A DNA stretch of 23,057 nucleotides, taken from Irpex lacteus (lineage: Eukaryota; Basidiomycota; Agaricomycetes; Polyporales; Irpicaceae). The notes beneath the pieces are model-generated. The model searched no databases. It had not been told where the DNA came from and worked only from the letters and a program-made list of their open reading frames with translations. Numbering within the stretch: the first letter of the stretch is position 1; every line of letters starts with the position of its first letter. The stretch is from assembly GCA_001986395.2 (NCBI GenBank), contig MQVO02000142.1:1-23057 (forward strand), in the 5' to 3' direction. Shown here piece after piece: positions 21,601 through 23,057 of the stretch. Position numbers and translations under genes: made by a program.

Positions 21601-22306
21601 CGAGATACCAAGCAGCCCACGTCTAGTGTGTCGGAAACCAGTACTCGCAGGTATAGTTTGCAACGTGCTTGCACAGTACTCATACTGATAACTCGTCCCT
21701 GTAGTCGCGCTTTGGCCCAGAGCGGAGAACAAGCGTTGGCCCATCGTCGATAACGAGGCTCGCAAATGGCTTACGCGAGAAGAAGCTGAGCGTTCTGGCC
21801 TCCCCGTCCAATGCCCCACTAGGCGTGTATCCAATGCTCGGCCTCCCAGCCGCCCGCCGGTGCCCAGTCGCGACCAGAGGCGTGCTGAACCCGGCATCGA
21901 CCGGTATGTCAGTGAGCGGAGATATCCTTCTCCTGAAGATCGGCGCCGCGCCGTCGACGTTGGTGGGTCAAGGAGAGACGATCTGTACCCTGACAACGGT
22001 GGAGGGGAGCGTTCTGTTTATAACGAGCGACCCAGTCTCGAGGGCAGACTCTCACGCGACAACGACATTCCATTTGCGGATCGCCTGTCAGATACAGCGC
22101 TCACTGTCGAGAGGCCACCTAGCCCCATTAAAGGCAGGAGGAAGGGCAGACAGTCGAGGCAGAATGGTCTTGCTCGTGGTGATCGTGACGTTCATCGAGA
22201 ATTCCAGGATGCAGAGGTCGTTCGGAATGCTGAACCGGTGTACCCCGTCGCAAAACAGAGTACTCCGCTGCTTGCTCGCTTGACCGAGCCCGGCCCTGGT
22301 AGGTAG
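18690..22306 (+). CDS. WW-domain protein, Arg/Ser/Pro-rich
   Basis: Probably a nuclear, RNA-processing type adaptor; the WW domain binds proline-rich ligands. The start is MTEDDQEVLDWG after an ACC leader. Residues 1-70 are acidic. The WW domain at about 166-198 has LPPDWEERYS, YYYNLKTHTSTW and the final Pro. The rest is disordered and Arg/Ser/Pro-rich (RSRRERSPLS, ASPPRRRLSS, SRYERSPSPGRP), with a less repetitive block KRWPIVDNEARKWLTREEA near the C-terminus. Exons inferred: 18690-19902, 20175-20525, 20583-20693, 20775-21073, 21121-21330, 21381-21490, 21538-21650, 21721-22306; all phases close except one. The exon at 21381-21490 needs one more base to keep its frame, by an indel or a different splice. 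The first intron, at 272 nt, is unusually long. The stop at 22304-22306 may be bypassed by a tiny intron leading to a TGA near 22464. Total about 1000 aa. No orthologue recognised. Confidence 0.83.
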
Positions 22307-23057
22307 GAACGTCGTTGCGGGACCGAGTCGATCTTCCCCTTAGTGGTCTTGCCAGCTTACCTGCTCGGCCGCTCGTGGATCCCGCTCTCGATATCAATGA
22401 CAGTGCGGGAAAGGAATGGCAGGAGGCGCATGGAAGAAAAGGCGGAAGACGAGGACCTGCATGATGCGCTGCCTCACGGTACAATTTTATTTCCTAGCTT
22501 CGGGACTCTTTCATTCGCATGTCTATCACCTGATTTTTCCTATGTCTATTACCAACTTCGGCTTACTGCATTTTATTCTGGTATTCATAGTTTCTTTGAA
22601 AGCACTTTGTGTATGCATTGAAAAGCCCATCTACGTGTCCTCCCTGAAAAGGTTCTCGCCTAATCTACTGTATCCATGCTATGCTTACTACATAAGAGAT
22701 TGCTGGGTGTCGAGGAAAGATCGGCCAACTTGCCGGAACGCACCCCTTGCTTGCTGTTACAGGGCCTTACCTGTCGCAACGCTTCCGTGTGCTTGGATAT
22801 GGACGCAATGAGCGAATGCAACAGGTGCGTTGCGCGTAAGACTCAGTAGACCTGGGCAGTCTTACGCAACACTGACTGGGGTGCTTGGGGAAATGAAGAG
22901 GGGTACTCAGGTAACGAACCCTTAAGCTTGGTGAGAAACAGCGGCAGTTCTGGAATCTGGATCGGATTAGCAGTGCGGACATATCATTTGCCTACGTGTA
23001 TTTACTGGTAAAATACTCGATGACGACGAGAAATCTGCGTACAATACCACCCGTACT
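22307..23057. other. 3' flank and intergenic region, possible exon on the minus strand
   Basis: The start is probably the 3' end of the WW gene; a weak coding frame continues to a TGA near 22464. AT-rich non-coding sequence follows (22480-22700). On the minus strand an ATG at 22982 opens a basic, Ser/Leu-rich stretch (MSALLIRSRFQNCRCFS then RVRYLSTP) that looks like a mitochondrial targeting peptide, with a GTAAGA donor near 22846. No convincing second exon follows within the window, so this is not called as a gene. Confidence 0.4.
22829..22870. repeat. Short inverted repeat (hairpin)
   Basis: GTTGCGCGTAAGACT at 22829-22843 pairs with AGTCTTACGCAAC at 22858-22870: a 13-bp stem with a 2-base bulge and a 14-base loop. 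It falls within the possible first intron of the minus-strand exon at 22982. Its role is unknown; there is no U-run, so a bacterial-type terminator is not meant. Confidence 0.7.

Overview
The window looks like a filamentous basidiomycete, most likely an Agaricomycete. Genes are split by many short GT-AG introns of about 50-70 nt, some exons are only 19-30 nt long, and the calcineurin A tail resembles the basidiomycete type. There is no bacterial operon structure and no visible tRNA or rRNA. The assignment is an inference from gene architecture, not from a search.

Layout, left to right. Bases 100-2397 (minus): Hom3-type aspartate kinase with six single-base frame breaks. 3062-4990 (minus): microsomal cytochrome P450 with two frame breaks. 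5058-6362: mostly empty. 6363-7720 (minus): small heat-shock protein with a very long N-terminal extension. 8137-9096: a 960-bp non-autonomous hAT-like transposon with a perfect 8-bp target duplication and a large internal inverted repeat. 9985-11218 and 12143-13399 (both minus): two tandem paralogous short-chain dehydrogenases of the acetoin/diacetyl reductase type with matching introns. 13714-14226 (minus): a possible unrecognised small gene. 14383-16967 (minus): calcineurin catalytic subunit. 17251-18412 (minus): UNC-50/Gmh1 Golgi membrane protein. 18690-22306 (plus): long WW-domain protein rich in Arg, Ser and Pro, transcribed divergently from the UNC-50 gene. 22307-23057: no confident gene, but a hairpin and a possible first exon on the minus strand.

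The genes do not form an obvious pathway. Amino-acid synthesis, P450 oxidation, a chaperone, carbonyl reduction, Ca2+ signalling, Golgi trafficking and a splicing-like WW protein sit side by side, as is usual for a fungal chromosome. The two dehydrogenases are the only pair that clearly belong together, through tandem duplication.

The most unusual points are three. The indels cluster in the first 5 kb, while roughly 8 kb of gene sequence from 9985 to 18412 reads cleanly. The hAT-like element carries a long internal fold-back and lies about 400 bp upstream of the heat-shock gene. The small gene at 13714-14226 becomes an intact frame only if a 19-nt exon is used. I did not find a system I would call new with confidence.
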